Shown: positions 6,532 through 6,789 of the stretch, in pieces
Numbering within the stretch: position 1 is the stretch's first letter
How the letters are laid out: each line of letters opens with the position of its first letter
Assembly: GCA_955652025.1 (NCBI GenBank)
Contig: CATPAO010000144.1
Location: 1 to 6,789, forward strand
Origin: Casimicrobiaceae bacterium
Lineage (GTDB): Bacteria > Pseudomonadota > Gammaproteobacteria > Burkholderiales > Casimicrobiaceae
Length of the DNA: 6,789 nucleotides
Direction of reading: 5' to 3'
Program-made: the position numbers and the translations under genes
Notes under the pieces: generated by a model
Database searches by the model: none
Told to the model about the DNA's origin: nothing
What the model saw: the letters and a program-made list of their open reading frames with translations, nothing else

Positions 6532-6789
6532 ACCGTTGATCCTGCGCGATGCGGCGAATCGACAGGCGGCGCAGGACGTCACGCGCTCGTTGCTCGTGCA
6601 CGCGCCGGCCGGGTCGGGCAAGACGGAGCTGCTGATTCAGCGGTTCCTCGCGCTGCTTGCGTACGTCGATCGGCCCGAGCGGATCGTGGCGATGACGTTC
6701 ACGCGCAAAGCAGCCGGCGAAATGCGCGAACGAATCGCCGCGGCGCTTCGCGAAGCCGATGCGGTCACCCCGCTCGCCGAGCCCCATAA
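6524..6789 (+). CDS. UvrD/AddA-like superfamily 1 DNA helicase (5' part, cut off by window edge)
   Basis: The first 88 residues of an ATP-dependent superfamily 1A helicase, the likely partner of the AddB-like protein. Visible motifs are the Q-motif region DAANRQAA (9-16), Walker A in [11 protein letters not shown] (27-37, with K33 as the ATP-binding lysine), and motif Ia [16 protein letters not shown] (56-71). The frame is open to the right edge. Full-length relatives are about 1,000-1,200 residues and often carry their own RecB-type nuclease domain; whether this one does cannot be seen. The start overlaps the nuclease gene's stop (ATGAATGA, 6524-6531) and has a GGAGG site, so translation is probably coupled, giving balanced subunit amounts. 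In related betaproteobacteria this helicase gene is commonly followed by trxA and rho, which would be a simple test of the placement. Confidence 0.5.
   Translation, partial: MNEPLILRDAANRQAAQDVTRSLLVHAPAGSGKTELLIQRFLALLAYVDRPERIVAMTFTRKAAGEMRERIAAALREADAVTPLAEPH

Noticed and set aside
5419..6621. Antisense 400-codon open frame across the nuclease active site and the helicase start
   Set aside because: It covers the conserved nuclease, Fe-S and Walker A regions read on the plus strand; no recognisable domain and no ribosome site.

Overview
This is high-GC bacterial chromosomal DNA. Gene order and protein families suggest a beta- or gammaproteobacterium, most likely a betaproteobacterium. The best marker is a fused 'probable DNA repair protein' (RecB-type nuclease with an iron-sulfur cluster) overlapping a UvrD-type helicase gene, a pairing known from Burkholderiales and relatives. 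I saw no insertion sequence, CRISPR array, tRNA, rRNA or phage gene.

Layout. (1) Positions 1-1585, minus strand: the first 528 residues of a cytoplasmic molybdopterin oxidoreductase with an N-terminal [4Fe-4S] motif; its C-terminus lies beyond the left edge. (2) After a 49-bp divergent promoter gap, 1635-2492 plus: a complete YeaE-like aldo/keto reductase. (3) 2700-3038 plus: a small 111-residue protein with a J-like domain that lacks the HPD motif, preceded by a possibly structured leader. (4) About 325 bp of GC-rich noncoding DNA with several short perfect hairpins. (5) 3363-3692 plus: a 109-residue four-cysteine protein of a conserved but uncharacterised type. (6) 3853-6531 plus: an 892-residue AddB-like protein with a complete RecB-family nuclease site and a four-cysteine iron-sulfur signature. 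(7) 6524 to the right edge, plus: the start of its UvrD/AddA-like helicase partner, overlapping by 8 bases.

Function. Genes 6 and 7 very probably make one two-subunit helicase-nuclease for double-strand-break end processing, analogous to AddAB or RecBCD. The left half holds unrelated redox enzymes that are not obviously in one pathway. The J-like and four-cysteine proteins appear to be stand-alone genes. Most of the window is ordinary chromosomal housekeeping or accessory metabolism, and I see no convincing new multi-gene system. The points most worth checking are the J-like protein without HPD, the molybdenum-ligand position of the oxidoreductase, the apparently leaderless divergent promoters, and the hairpin-rich gap.
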